Shown here: piece after piece, positions 8,543-16,546 of the stretch
How the letters are laid out: each line of letters begins with the position of its first letter
Numbering within the stretch: the first letter of the stretch is position 1
NCBI RefSeq assembly: GCF_935825525.1
Contig: NZ_CAKXZT010000152.1
Span: 11,197 to 75,196 of the forward strand
DNA length: 64,000 nucleotides
Direction: 5' to 3'
From: Mesorhizobium escarrei
GTDB taxonomy: Bacteria > Pseudomonadota > Alphaproteobacteria > Rhizobiales > Rhizobiaceae
Position numbers and translations under genes: made by a program
The notes under the pieces: model-generated
Databases searched by the model: none
What the model was told of the DNA's origin: nothing
Seen by the model: only the letters and a program-made list of their open reading frames with translations

Positions 8543-9457
8543 ATGGCCACCGATACGCTCGACCGTCGCGACAGGGTCGACATGGCCGCCACCGCCATCA
8601 TGGTCGGACTGACCTTTTCCTGGGGGCTGAACTACGTCGCCGCCAAGATCTCCTATGCTGGCTACGACCCTGTTTTTCTGTCGATCGCACGGTCGGTCAT
8701 TGGCGGGCTGTGTGTTCTCGTCTGGTGCCGCTGGCGCGGCATTGTGCTTTTCAGCCGCGACGGAACCCTTGTCGCCGGCATGCTGGCGGGCGCTCTCTTT
8801 GGTCTCGAGTTCCTGTTTCTCTATATCGGGCTCGAACAGACGACCGTCGCGCGCAACACCTTGCTGGTCAACACCATGCCGTTCTGGGTGCTGGTCGGCG
8901 GGCATTTCCTGCTGAATGAACGCATCACCGCGCGCCGGCTCGTCGGCCTTCTGCTCGCTTTCGCCGGATTGGTGGCGGTGTTCTCCGACCAGTTGAGCGC
9001 CGATAACGGTGCGACTCTGATTGGTGATCTGCTCAGTCTCGGCGCCGGCATTCTGTGGGCCTTGACCTACATCGTCATCAAGCGGACGAGATTGGCGGAA
9101 ACGAGCGCCGAGAAATTGCTGCTCTATCAACTGGCCGGCGCTGCGATAGTAGGCGCCTTGGTGCTGCCTTTCGCCGGGCCGCCCGTCCGCGGCTTCGCCG
9201 CTTTGCCGACCTTGGCCTTGCTTTTCCAGGCGGTCTACATTGTCGCCTTCACCTATGTGCTGTGGTTCTGGCTGCTGCGGCGCTATCCGGCGTCGGGCCT
9301 GTCGAGTTTCACCTTCCTGTCGCCGGTGTTCGGCGTGCTGTGCGGCGCCATCTTCTTGAACGAGCCGCTGACCATCCGTATTTTCCTGGCACTCGGCCTC
9401 ATCGCAGCCGGTCTGATCATTGTGAACCGGCCGGCCCGAAAACAGATCCCCGGATGA
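8543..9457 (+). CDS. DMT-superfamily (EamA) transporter
   Basis: Inner-membrane protein of 304 residues with about ten hydrophobic helices in two EamA repeats. The first repeat holds FSWGLNYVAAKISYAGYDPVF and the second GAGILWALTYIVIKRTRLAE. The repeats end in LNERITARRLVGLLLAFAGL and LNEPLTIRIFLALGLIAAGL, the typical paired motifs. The substrate is unknown; relatives export amino acids or other metabolites. The open frame begins far upstream in the pseudouridine synthase gene, but ATG 8543 comes just after that gene's stop. The stop overlaps a possible start of the next gene at 9454. Confidence 0.88.
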   Translation: MATDTLDRRDRVDMAATAIMVGLTFSWGLNYVAAKISYAGYDPVFLSIARSVIGGLCVLVWCRWRGIVLFSRDGTLVAGMLAGALFGLEFLFLYIGLEQTTVARNTLLVNTMPFWVLVGGHFLLNERITARRLVGLLLAFAGLVAVFSDQLSADNGATLIGDLLSLGAGILWALTYIVIKRTRLAETSAEKLLLYQLAGAAIVGALVLPFAGPPVRGFAALPTLALLFQAVYIVAFTYVLWFWLLRRYPASGLSSFTFLSPVFGVLCGAIFLNEPLTIRIFLALGLIAAGLIIVNRPARKQIPG

Positions 9458-9468
9458 AAGGCTCCGGC

Positions 9469-10260
9469 ATGCGCGATATTCTCAACGACCTCGAAGCGGG
9501 AAAGCAGCTTTCCGATCCGGATCCGGTACGCCGTGCCCAGATCCAGATGAAGACGCACCTGCCGAAACGCTTCTACAAAGCCGTCTCGGTCGCATCGGCC
9601 GAAGCTGGTTTTGCCGTTCATCTCGATGGCAAGCCGGTCCGCACGCCGGGCAAGGCGCTTCTGATCCTGCCGACCGAAAAAGCCGCCGCTCTGGTCGCCG
9701 ACGAGTTCGCTGCGCAAGGCGAGACCATCGACCCGGTAACGATGCCAGCCATGCGTCTGGTCAACACGGCCATCGACGGTGTCGCCAGCGACCCGCAGGC
9801 GGTGCTGGAGGACATCCTGCGCTTTGCCTCGTCCGACCTGCTCTGCTATCGCGCCGATGCGCCACAAGGCCTGGTCGACCGGCAGAACGAACATTGGGAT
9901 CCCATCATCGACTGGGTGCGGAGCGCGCTTGGCGCCCGGTTTCATCTCGCCGAAGGAGTGATCCATGTCGAGCAGCCGCGCGAGAGCATCGCGGTGCTCG
10001 GGGTTCATCTTGCCCAGCGTGCCGAGCCGCTCCGGCTTGCCGCCATCCACGTCATGACGTCGCTGACAGGATCGGCGCTGCTGGCGCTGGCCGTCGATTT
10101 CGGCGAGATCGAAGGCGAGGCAGCCTGGACTGCCGGCCATGTCGACGAGGACTGGCAGGCCGAGCATTGGGGCCATGACGCGGAAGCCGTCGCCCGTCGT
10201 GCCCACCGCAAGCGCGATTTCATGGCGGCGGTCGGTCTTATCGAGGCGCTCAAGGGCTGA
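9469..10260 (+). CDS. ATP12-family F1-ATPase assembly chaperone
   Basis: Putative chaperone for the F1 alpha subunit, homologous to mitochondrial ATP12 and characteristic of alphaproteobacteria. The 263-residue protein has the conserved KRFYKAVSVASAEAGFAVHLDGKPVRTP segment near residues 24-50, followed by TEKAAALVADEFAAQGETID and the C-terminal EDWQAEHWGHDAEAV. ATG 9469 is 8 nt after AAAGG; ATG 9454, which overlaps the transporter stop, is an alternative adding five residues. Confidence 0.9.
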   Translation: MRDILNDLEAGKQLSDPDPVRRAQIQMKTHLPKRFYKAVSVASAEAGFAVHLDGKPVRTPGKALLILPTEKAAALVADEFAAQGETIDPVTMPAMRLVNTAIDGVASDPQAVLEDILRFASSDLLCYRADAPQGLVDRQNEHWDPIIDWVRSALGARFHLAEGVIHVEQPRESIAVLGVHLAQRAEPLRLAAIHVMTSLTGSALLALAVDFGEIEGEAAWTAGHVDEDWQAEHWGHDAEAVARRAHRKRDFMAAVGLIEALKG

Positions 10261-10315
10261 CCGCAATCGCCGCCCTCATTCGTTTCGTGTTGCCCATTGG
10301 AGCGACGTGCGTTCG

Positions 10316-10404
10316 AGTTGGACGTGCAAAGTACGCTCTAACACTTTGAATCTATGCATCGTGCTTTCTGAAGATCGATTCCGATCTTGGGGCCGGTGCA
10401 TTGG
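10316..10404. repeat. Palindromic intergenic element, copy 2
   Basis: Contains tctaacactttgaatc followed by a hairpin bounded by atgcatcgtg and ccggtgcat, with the core gaagatcgattccgatcttgg (read as gaagatcg/cgatcttg arms). The core matches those at 7487-7525, 55310-55353, 59158-59190 and 63067-63117. The rest of the 10261-10547 gap holds no gene I can support; it is the leader of the MHS transporter. Confidence 0.7.
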
Positions 10405-10547
10405 ACCAAAGTCATAATCCCAAAGGCGGGCTGCCTCTGGGGGGCGCTTTCTGTCATTTCTCGCGGCGATAGCTGCTCGAGTTCGTGTCCAGAGGCACGA
10501 CACCGCGCAGCATCAAGCACAGCGAGATATCACGGGAGGACGAATTC

Positions 10548-12437
10548 ATGGCAATGGCAGCGACCGCCGGCAGAGCAAGCCGCGGAATGACGCGGGAAGA
10601 GAAGAAAGTCATCTTCGCTTCCTCGCTCGGCACCGTTTTCGAATGGTACGATTTCTATCTCTACGGCGCATTGGCGGCCGCGATCGGCTCGACATTCTTC
10701 AACTCGTATCCGGAAGCGACGCGCAACATCTTTACGCTGCTGGTTTTCGCCGCTGGCTTCCTCGTGCGCCCGTTCGGCGCGCTGGTATTTGGCCGCATCG
10801 GCGATCTCGTTGGTCGCAAATACACCTTTCTCGTCACCATCATGATCATGGGCCTGTCGACCTTCCTGGTCGGCCTGCTGCCTGGTTCGGCAAGCTGGGG
10901 CATTGCAGCGCCCATTATCCTTATTGCGCTGCGCATGCTGCAGGGCCTGGCGCTCGGTGGTGAATATGGCGGTGCGGCGACCTATGTGGCCGAGCATGCG
11001 CCCGACGACCGCCGCGGCTTCTACACGTCGTGGATCCAGACGACGGCGACGCTCGGCCTGTTCTTGTCGCTGGTCGTCATCCTTATCGTGCAGAATTCGC
11101 TGAGCAAGGAGGATTTCGACGCCTGGGGCTGGCGTGTTCCATTCCTGCTCTCAGCTATTCTGCTGGGCATTTCGGTCTGGATTCGCCTGTCGCTTGCCGA
11201 ATCGCCGACCTTCCAGCGGATGAAGGACGAGGGCAAGGGCTCCAAGGCGCCGCTCACGGAAGCCTTCGGACAGTGGAAGAATGCCAAGATCGCCATTTTG
11301 GCGCTTCTCGGCCTTACTGCCGGCCAGGCCGTAGTTTGGTACAACGGCCAATTCTACGCGCTGTTTTTTCTGCAGAACGTGCTCAAGGTTGACGGTCAAT
11401 CGGTCAACATCATGATCGCTATCGCACTGGCGCTCGGCACGATGTTCTTCGTCGTGTTCGGCTGGCTCTCCGACAAGATCGGCCGCAAGCCGATTATCAT
11501 GGCGGGCCTGGCGCTGGCGATCGTCACCACCTTCCCGCTGTTCAAGGCGCTGACCTGGGCAGCCAACCCGGCGCTCGCCACCGCGCAGCAAAACACCCGT
11601 GCGACGATTACCGCTGCGGCTGGCGACTGCAAGTTCCAGTTCAATCCAACCGGAACGCGCAAGCCTCTGACGTCGTGCGATATTGCGACGGACTTCCTCG
11701 CCAAGAGCTCGGTCCCTTATGACATTGTCACCACAGCGGCGCCGGGGACCGCGGCCAGTGTCAAGATCGGCACCGCAACGGTGGCGTCCTATGACGCCGT
11801 GGCAGCCGCAGACAAGGCAACGTCAAGCGACGCCGCGTTCAAGAAGGCAATCAACATTGCATTGCGGGACGGCGGCTATCCGCTCAAGCGTGCTGCGGCC
11901 AAGGTCGCCGACCAGAAGCTTGACGCGTTTGTCGCGGCCAATCCGGAACTGAAGCTCGACGCCGCCGCGATCCGCGCCGGCGACAAGACGTCGGTTGCGG
12001 CCGACCGGGCGATCAAGGACAAGCTGCTGACGGCCGATGAGGCCGCGGCGGGAGCGCCCGAGATCACCGTCTACAGCGTCCCGGGAGCAGGCGCCTTTGC
12101 GATGTTTGCCGATCCTGAACAGGTCAGCTGGGCAAAGGTCATCGGCATCCTGTTCATCCTGGTCCTTTACGTGACCATGGTCTACGGACCGATCGCCGCG
12201 ATCCTGGTCGAGATGTTCCCGACCCGCATCCGCTACACCGGCATGTCGTTGCCCTATCACATCGGCAATGGCTGGTTCGGGGGCCTGCTGCCGGCGACGG
12301 TGTTCGCGCTCAGCGCCTACAGCGGCGACATCTATTACGGCCTCTGGTATCCGGTGGTGATCGCGGCGATGTCGCTGGTCATCGGCACGATCTTCGTCAG
12401 GGATACGCTGGGAACGGACTTGCACGCCAAGACCTGA
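10548..12437 (+). CDS. MHS-family (MFS) transporter with large periplasmic insert
   Basis: Proton-linked solute symporter of the metabolite:H+ symporter type. The MFS part shows SLGTVFEWYDFYLYGALAA (TM1), FGRIGDLVGRKYTF (loop 2-3 motif), LQGLALGGEYGGAATYVAEH (TM4) and WLSDKIGRKPIIMAG (loop 8-9). At 629 residues it is about 175 longer than typical family members. The extra segment, about residues 345-520, lies between TM9 and TM10, which standard topology places in the periplasm. It is Ala/Lys/Asp-rich with a Cys pair (GDCKF...TSCD). Start 10548 sits 8 nt after GGGAGGA. The substrate is unknown. Confidence 0.9.
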   Translation: MAMAATAGRASRGMTREEKKVIFASSLGTVFEWYDFYLYGALAAAIGSTFFNSYPEATRNIFTLLVFAAGFLVRPFGALVFGRIGDLVGRKYTFLVTIMIMGLSTFLVGLLPGSASWGIAAPIILIALRMLQGLALGGEYGGAATYVAEHAPDDRRGFYTSWIQTTATLGLFLSLVVILIVQNSLSKEDFDAWGWRVPFLLSAILLGISVWIRLSLAESPTFQRMKDEGKGSKAPLTEAFGQWKNAKIAILALLGLTAGQAVVWYNGQFYALFFLQNVLKVDGQSVNIMIAIALALGTMFFVVFGWLSDKIGRKPIIMAGLALAIVTTFPLFKALTWAANPALATAQQNTRATITAAAGDCKFQFNPTGTRKPLTSCDIATDFLAKSSVPYDIVTTAAPGTAASVKIGTATVASYDAVAAADKATSSDAAFKKAINIALRDGGYPLKRAAAKVADQKLDAFVAANPELKLDAAAIRAGDKTSVAADRAIKDKLLTADEAAAGAPEITVYSVPGAGAFAMFADPEQVSWAKVIGILFILVLYVTMVYGPIAAILVEMFPTRIRYTGMSLPYHIGNGWFGGLLPATVFALSAYSGDIYYGLWYPVVIAAMSLVIGTIFVRDTLGTDLHAKT

Positions 12438-12445
12438 TCCTCGCC

Positions 12446-12547
12446 TAGAGCAATTCCAGGAAAAGTGTGAAACGGTTTTCCCGGAATTGCGCATAAACAA
12501 AGAGATAGAGCGGTTCGGCGTTTCCGTGAAACGATGAACCGCTCTAA
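12446..12547. repeat. Two-hairpin 'tagagc' repeat, copy A
   Basis: First hairpin: gcaattcc...ggaattgc. A linker gcgcataaacaaagagatagagc follows, then a second hairpin agagcggttc...gaaccgctct. The copy at 42559-42665 has the same order (ctagagca, hairpin, taaaacagaataggtagagcg, hairpin, cgctct), so the two belong to one family. Confidence 0.75.
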
Positions 12548-12558
12548 CAGCAAAAATG

Positions 12559-12594
12559 CAAAGCCCGGCGCGAGCGATCGCGCCGGGCTTTGCA
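12559..12594. terminator. Bidirectional terminator between transporter and DUF2735 gene
   Basis: Thirteen-base stem aaagcccggcgcg/cgcgccgggcttt with loop agcgat, flanked by A-rich and T-rich ends. It can serve the plus-strand transporter and the minus-strand small gene, which converge here. Confidence 0.85.
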
Positions 12595-12623
12595 ATTCGT
12601 CAAAAGCGATGCGGAGGAAAGGT

Positions 12624-12818
12624 TTAGCTCTTCCGGTCCTGTTTTTCTTCCTCGATGGCTGCTTCGTGATACCAACTGCTTCCGAAATCCGTACGGTTGC
12701 GCAATGAAGCAAGTTCTGCCGCGAACTTAGCCTTTCCGCTTAAATTTGAGGCAGAAGCACGCACTCTCACCGGGAACACCAGGATTTTGGCCGACTGACG
12801 GGTAGGAGTGATTTCCAT
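12624..12818 (-). CDS. DUF2735 family small protein
   Basis: A 64-residue protein starting MEITPTRQSAKILVFPVRVR, with the family's SAKI.xFPVRxR core, followed by a polar Glu/Lys-rich tail. Function unknown. DUF2735 genes in rhizobia are commonly found next to glnII, as here, where they diverge from a shared 317-bp region. The ATG at 12818 was chosen over the one at 12857 because AGAAGGGAAA precedes it and the length matches the family. Confidence 0.8.
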   Translation of the reverse strand: MEITPTRQSAKILVFPVRVRASASNLSGKAKFAAELASLRNRTDFGSSWYHEAAIEEEKQDRKS

Positions 12819-13034
12819 TGTCGGTTTCCCTTCTTCTGCAGAGCCTTGCCGATTCAATCTTTCCCCAAGATAAGTTCTGCAATCGAGTTAGGCAACATGA
12901 TTACGAAAAGATCAGTATATGCCTATTATTTGTGCGAAACATGCTTGTGATTGATCCGGACGCATTGCGATGACGGCACCACGAATTTGGTCGGTATGCA
13001 GCGTCACTTCTGCCGCATCCTTTGCCGGCGAGAA

Positions 13035-13050
13035 TGGCACACGAATTGCT
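13035..13050 (+). promoter_or_regulatory. Sigma-54 promoter of glnII
   Basis: TGGCACACGAATTGCT matches the RpoN consensus TGGCACRNNNNTTGCW at every defined position, with GG (-24) at 13036-13037 and GC (-12) at 13048-13049. It predicts a transcript start near 13060 and a leader of about 75 nt before the glnII ATG. glnII is a classical NtrC/RpoN target in rhizobia. Confidence 0.88.
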
Positions 13051-13135
13051 TTTTAATAACCCGGCAGGTCGGCTGCAGGGTGGCTGGCATGCCGGCGCCG
13101 TCCAGGTTCGGTGATCAAAGCAACGAGAGGCTAGA

Positions 13136-14176
13136 ATGACGAAATACAAGCTCGAGTACATTTGGCTCGATGGATACACGCCGGTTCCCAACCTTCGCGG
13201 AAAGACGCAGATCAAGGACTATGCCGAGTTCCCGACGCTCGACCAGCTTCCGCTGTGGGGCTTCGACGGTTCTTCGACCATGCAGGCCGAAGGCCACTCG
13301 TCCGACTGCGTGCTGAAGCCGGTCGCCGTCTATCCGGATCCCGCGCGCACCAATGGCGTGCTCGTCATGTGCGAAGTCATGATGCCGGACGGGGTGACGC
13401 CGCATGCATCCAACAAGCGCGCCACCATCCTCGACGATGAGGGCGCCTGGTTCGGCTTCGAGCAGGAGTATTTCTTCTACAAGGACGGGCGCCCGCTCGG
13501 CTTCCCCGAGAGCGGCTACCCTGCGCCGCAAGGCCCGTACTACACCGGCGTCGGGTACAGCAATGTCGGCAGCGTTGCCAGGCAGATCGTCGAGGAGCAT
13601 CTCGACCTCTGCCTCGCCGCCGGCATCAACCATGAAGGCATCAACGCCGAGGTGGCCAAGGGCCAGTGGGAATTCCAGATTTTTGGCAAGGGCTCCAAGA
13701 AGGCCGCCGACCAGATGTGGATGGCCCGCTACCTGATGCAGCGCCTCACCGAGAAATACGGCATCGAAATCGAATACCACTGCAAGCCGCTCGGTGACAC
13801 CGACTGGAATGGTTCCGGCATGCACGCCAACTTCTCGACCGCCTATATGCGCGACGTCGGCGGCAAGGACTATTTCGAGGCGCTGATGGCCGCCTTCGAC
13901 AAGAACCTGATGGATCACATCGCCGTCTACGGGCCGGACAACGACAAGCGTTTGACCGGCAAGCATGAGACGGCGCCATGGAACAGGTTCAGCTATGGCA
14001 TCGCCGACCGCGGCGCCTCGATCCGCGTGCCGCATTCCTTCATCAACAATGGCTACAAGGGCTATCTCGAGGATCGCCGCCCGAACTCGCAGGGCGACCC
14101 CTACCAGATCGCCTCGCAGATCCTGAAGACGATCGCCTCCGTCCCAACCAGCGCCGAGGTTTCGGCTGCCGCCTGA
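13136..14176 (+). CDS. glnII: Glutamine synthetase II (eukaryotic type)
   Basis: Makes glutamine from glutamate, ammonia and ATP in the cytoplasm. The 346-residue protein begins MTKYKLEYIWLDGYTPVPNL and has the beta-grasp domain with LPLWGFDGSSTMQAEGHSSD. The catalytic part includes WFGFEQEYFFY, NHEGINAEVAKGQWEFQI and DWNGSGMHANFST, all typical of GSII and clearly different from the GSI at 14345-15754. GSII is not adenylylated, so control is likely transcriptional through the sigma-54 promoter at 13035. The gene is monocistronic, with a terminator at 14288. Confidence 0.97.
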   Translation: MTKYKLEYIWLDGYTPVPNLRGKTQIKDYAEFPTLDQLPLWGFDGSSTMQAEGHSSDCVLKPVAVYPDPARTNGVLVMCEVMMPDGVTPHASNKRATILDDEGAWFGFEQEYFFYKDGRPLGFPESGYPAPQGPYYTGVGYSNVGSVARQIVEEHLDLCLAAGINHEGINAEVAKGQWEFQIFGKGSKKAADQMWMARYLMQRLTEKYGIEIEYHCKPLGDTDWNGSGMHANFSTAYMRDVGGKDYFEALMAAFDKNLMDHIAVYGPDNDKRLTGKHETAPWNRFSYGIADRGASIRVPHSFINNGYKGYLEDRRPNSQGDPYQIASQILKTIASVPTSAEVSAAA

Positions 14177-14287
14177 GCACGCGTCACGGCGTAGACCTTT
14201 CTGTCCGCGCCGTGACCGCTCTCAGTCGCCTCGGCGTTTTTCCAGGGCGACAACACCAACTGCTGGATCGAGTGTTCTCCATCCCAA

Positions 14288-14326
14288 AACAAAACCCCGC
14301 CGGAGCGATCCGGCGGGGTTTTGTTT
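14288..14326. terminator. Bidirectional terminator between glnII and glnA
   Basis: Perfect stem aaaaccccgccgg/ccggcggggtttt around loop agcgat, with A- and T-rich flanks, placed between the converging glnII and glnA genes. Confidence 0.9.
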
Positions 14327-14344
14327 GTCGCTTAGCCGATCCGG

Positions 14345-15754
14345 TCAGATCGAATAATACATGTCGTACTCGACCGGATGGGGGGTCATTTCGAAGCGCA
14401 TCACTTCGGCCATCTTGAGCTCGATATAGCTGTCGATCTGGTCGTCGTCGAACACGCCGCCGGCCTTCAGGAAGCCGCGATCCTTGTCGAGGCTCTGCAA
14501 AGCTTCGCGCAGCGAGCCGCAGACGGTCGGGATCTTCTTCAGTTCCTTCGGCGGCAGGTCGTAGAGATCCTTGTCCATCGGCTGTCCCGGATGGATCTTG
14601 TTCTTGATGCCGTCGAGCCCGGCCATCAGCATGGCGGCAAAGGCGAGGTAGGGGTTCGCGCCCGGGTCGGGGAAGCGGACCTCGACGCGCTTGGACTTCG
14701 GCGACGAGCCGAACGGAATACGGCAGGAGGCAGAGCGGTTGCGGGCCGAATAGGCGAGCAGCACCGGAGCTTCATAGCCAGGGACCAGGCGCTTGTAGGA
14801 ATTGGTCAGCGGGTTGGTGAACGCGTTGATCGCCTTGGCGTGCTTGATGATGCCGCCGATGTAAAACAGGCAGCTCTCTGAGAGGCCGGCATACTCATTG
14901 CCGGCGAAGGTCGGCTTGCCGCCCTTCCAGATCGACTGGTGGACATGCATGCCCGAGCCGTTGTCGCCGAAGACCGGCTTCGGCATGAAGGTGGCCGTCT
15001 TGCCATAGGCGTTGGCGACCTGGTGCACGACATATTTGTAGATCAGCATCTTGTCGGCGTTGCGGACCAGCGTATCGAACTTGATGCCGAGCTCGTGCTG
15101 GGCAGCGGCCACTTCGTGGTGATGCTTTTCGACACGCACGCCCATTTCGGCGAGCACGGTCAGCATTTCGGAGCGCATGTCCTGCGCCGAGTCGATCGGC
15201 GGCACCGGGAAATAGCCGCCCTTGATGCGCGGGCGGTGGCCGAGATTGCCGGTCTCGTAGTCGGTGTCGTCGTTGGACGGCAATTCGGTGGAGTCGAGCT
15301 TGAAGCCGGTGTTGTACGGATCGGCCTTGTACTTGACGTCGTCGAACACGAAGAACTCGGCCTCCGGGCCGACGAAGATCTGATCGCCGATGCCTTCCGC
15401 CTTCATATAGGCTTCAGCCTTCTTGGCGGTGCCGCGCGGGTCGCGGTTGTAGGATTCTCCGGAGATCGGATCGAGGATATCGCACAGGATAACCATGGTC
15501 GACTGCGCGAAGAACGGGTCCATATGCACCGTCTCGGTGTCGGGCATCAGCACCATGTCGGACTCGTTGATCGCCTTCCAGCCGGCGATGGAGGAGCCGT
15601 CGAACATGACACCGTCGGCAAACATGTCTTCCTCGACCTCAACGACATCCATCGTCACGTGCTGCAGCTTGCCCTTCGGATCTGTGAAGCGCAGGTCAAC
15701 GAATTTCACGTCGTTGTCCTTGATCTGCTTCATGATGTCTTTGGCTGTCGTCAT
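14345..15754 (-). CDS. glnA: Glutamine synthetase I
   Basis: Dodecameric type I glutamine synthetase of 469 residues. Visible elements are the beta-grasp MFDGSSIAGWKAINESDMVL, the catalytic FVGPEAEFFVFDDV, KPVFGDNGSGMHVHQSIWK and the latch region. The adenylylation loop KDLYDLPPKELKKIP, with its target Tyr near position 397, is present, so activity can be controlled by GlnE as well as by transcription. It lies 54 nt downstream of glnB on the same strand, the conserved glnBA operon. Confidence 0.98.
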   Translation of the reverse strand: MTTAKDIMKQIKDNDVKFVDLRFTDPKGKLQHVTMDVVEVEEDMFADGVMFDGSSIAGWKAINESDMVLMPDTETVHMDPFFAQSTMVILCDILDPISGESYNRDPRGTAKKAEAYMKAEGIGDQIFVGPEAEFFVFDDVKYKADPYNTGFKLDSTELPSNDDTDYETGNLGHRPRIKGGYFPVPPIDSAQDMRSEMLTVLAEMGVRVEKHHHEVAAAQHELGIKFDTLVRNADKMLIYKYVVHQVANAYGKTATFMPKPVFGDNGSGMHVHQSIWKGGKPTFAGNEYAGLSESCLFYIGGIIKHAKAINAFTNPLTNSYKRLVPGYEAPVLLAYSARNRSASCRIPFGSSPKSKRVEVRFPDPGANPYLAFAAMLMAGLDGIKNKIHPGQPMDKDLYDLPPKELKKIPTVCGSLREALQSLDKDRGFLKAGGVFDDDQIDSYIELKMAEVMRFEMTPHPVEYDMYYSI

Positions 15755-15808
15755 GTCATGTTTCCCTGTCTGATGACGTTTCGAGGAGATGATCTGAAAT
15801 CAGAATCC

Positions 15809-16147
15809 TCAGACCGCGTCCATCCCTGTTTCGCCGGTGCGGATGCGCACGACTTCCTCGATGTTGGAGACGAAGATCTTGCCGTCGCCGATGCGGCCGG
15901 TCTGGGCCGCCTTGCGAATCGCTTCGATGGCGCCTTCGACCGCGTCGTCGCCGAGCACGACCTCGATTTTCACCTTGGGCAGAAAATCCACGACATATTC
16001 GGCGCCGCGATAGAGTTCGGTATGGCCCTTCTGCCGGCCAAAACCCTTGGCCTCGGTAACGGTGATGCCTTGCAGCCCGGCCTCCTGAAGCGCTTCCTTC
16101 ACTTCGTCTAGCTTGAACGGCTTGATGATCGCTTCGATCTTTTTCAT
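15809..16147 (-). CDS. glnB: Nitrogen regulatory protein PII (GlnB)
   Basis: Trimeric sensor of 2-oxoglutarate and glutamine that controls NtrB and the GlnE adenylyltransferase. It is 112 residues and begins MKKIEAIIKPFKLDEVKEAL. The T-loop carries the uridylylation site Tyr51 in ELYRGAEYVVDFLPK. The B-loop is TGRIGDGKIFV, followed by the C-terminal VVRIRTGETGMDAV. The frame is open upstream to 16267, but this ATG gives the invariant family length. It lies directly upstream of glnA and downstream of a sigma-54-like promoter. Confidence 0.97.
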   Translation of the reverse strand: MKKIEAIIKPFKLDEVKEALQEAGLQGITVTEAKGFGRQKGHTELYRGAEYVVDFLPKVKIEVVLGDDAVEGAIEAIRKAAQTGRIGDGKIFVSNIEEVVRIRTGETGMDAV

Positions 16148-16208
16148 GTAAAAAGTGGCCTCCACTGCCAAAAAAGACGGGTTGTGAGCCCCGCTTGCGC
16201 CTCTTTCT

Positions 16209-16224
16209 AGCACGAACTGTGCCA
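16209..16224 (-). promoter_or_regulatory. Probable sigma-54 promoter of glnB-glnA
   Basis: Read on the minus strand, TGGCACAGTTCGTGCT keeps the -24 GG and -12 GC with correct 10-nt spacing and the TGGCAC half. It deviates from TTGCW only by one T to G change. The predicted transcript start is near 16198, about 50 nt before the glnB ATG. Confidence 0.72.
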
Positions 16225-16546
16225 ATCTGAGGGGATTCGAAGCGGTATCACGCGATTTCGATGCCATGCCGCGTTGAGAGCTAAATTCGCGTCATTCGCT
16301 GCGTTGGATGCGTCATGGATACTTGGAACCTACACATTGTCGGTGCTAGCGTCCGCACAATAATTGGGCAAATAGAGCATTTCGCGGGCAATTGTGCTTC
16401 GACGACGCCGTTGTCCCTAACGATGTGCTTACAGATCGTGCCATTTCATCGCCGTTTGCTTCGAACCGAAATCTGGACAATGTTTGATCCACAGGGATCG
16501 GGGTTTGACCACAGGGATCGGCTTGAGCCAATGCGGATCGGCATCC

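Noticed and set aside
16268..16546. Small gene between glnB and nnr
   Set aside because: The open frames overlap promoter sequence and short direct repeats, with no protein features.
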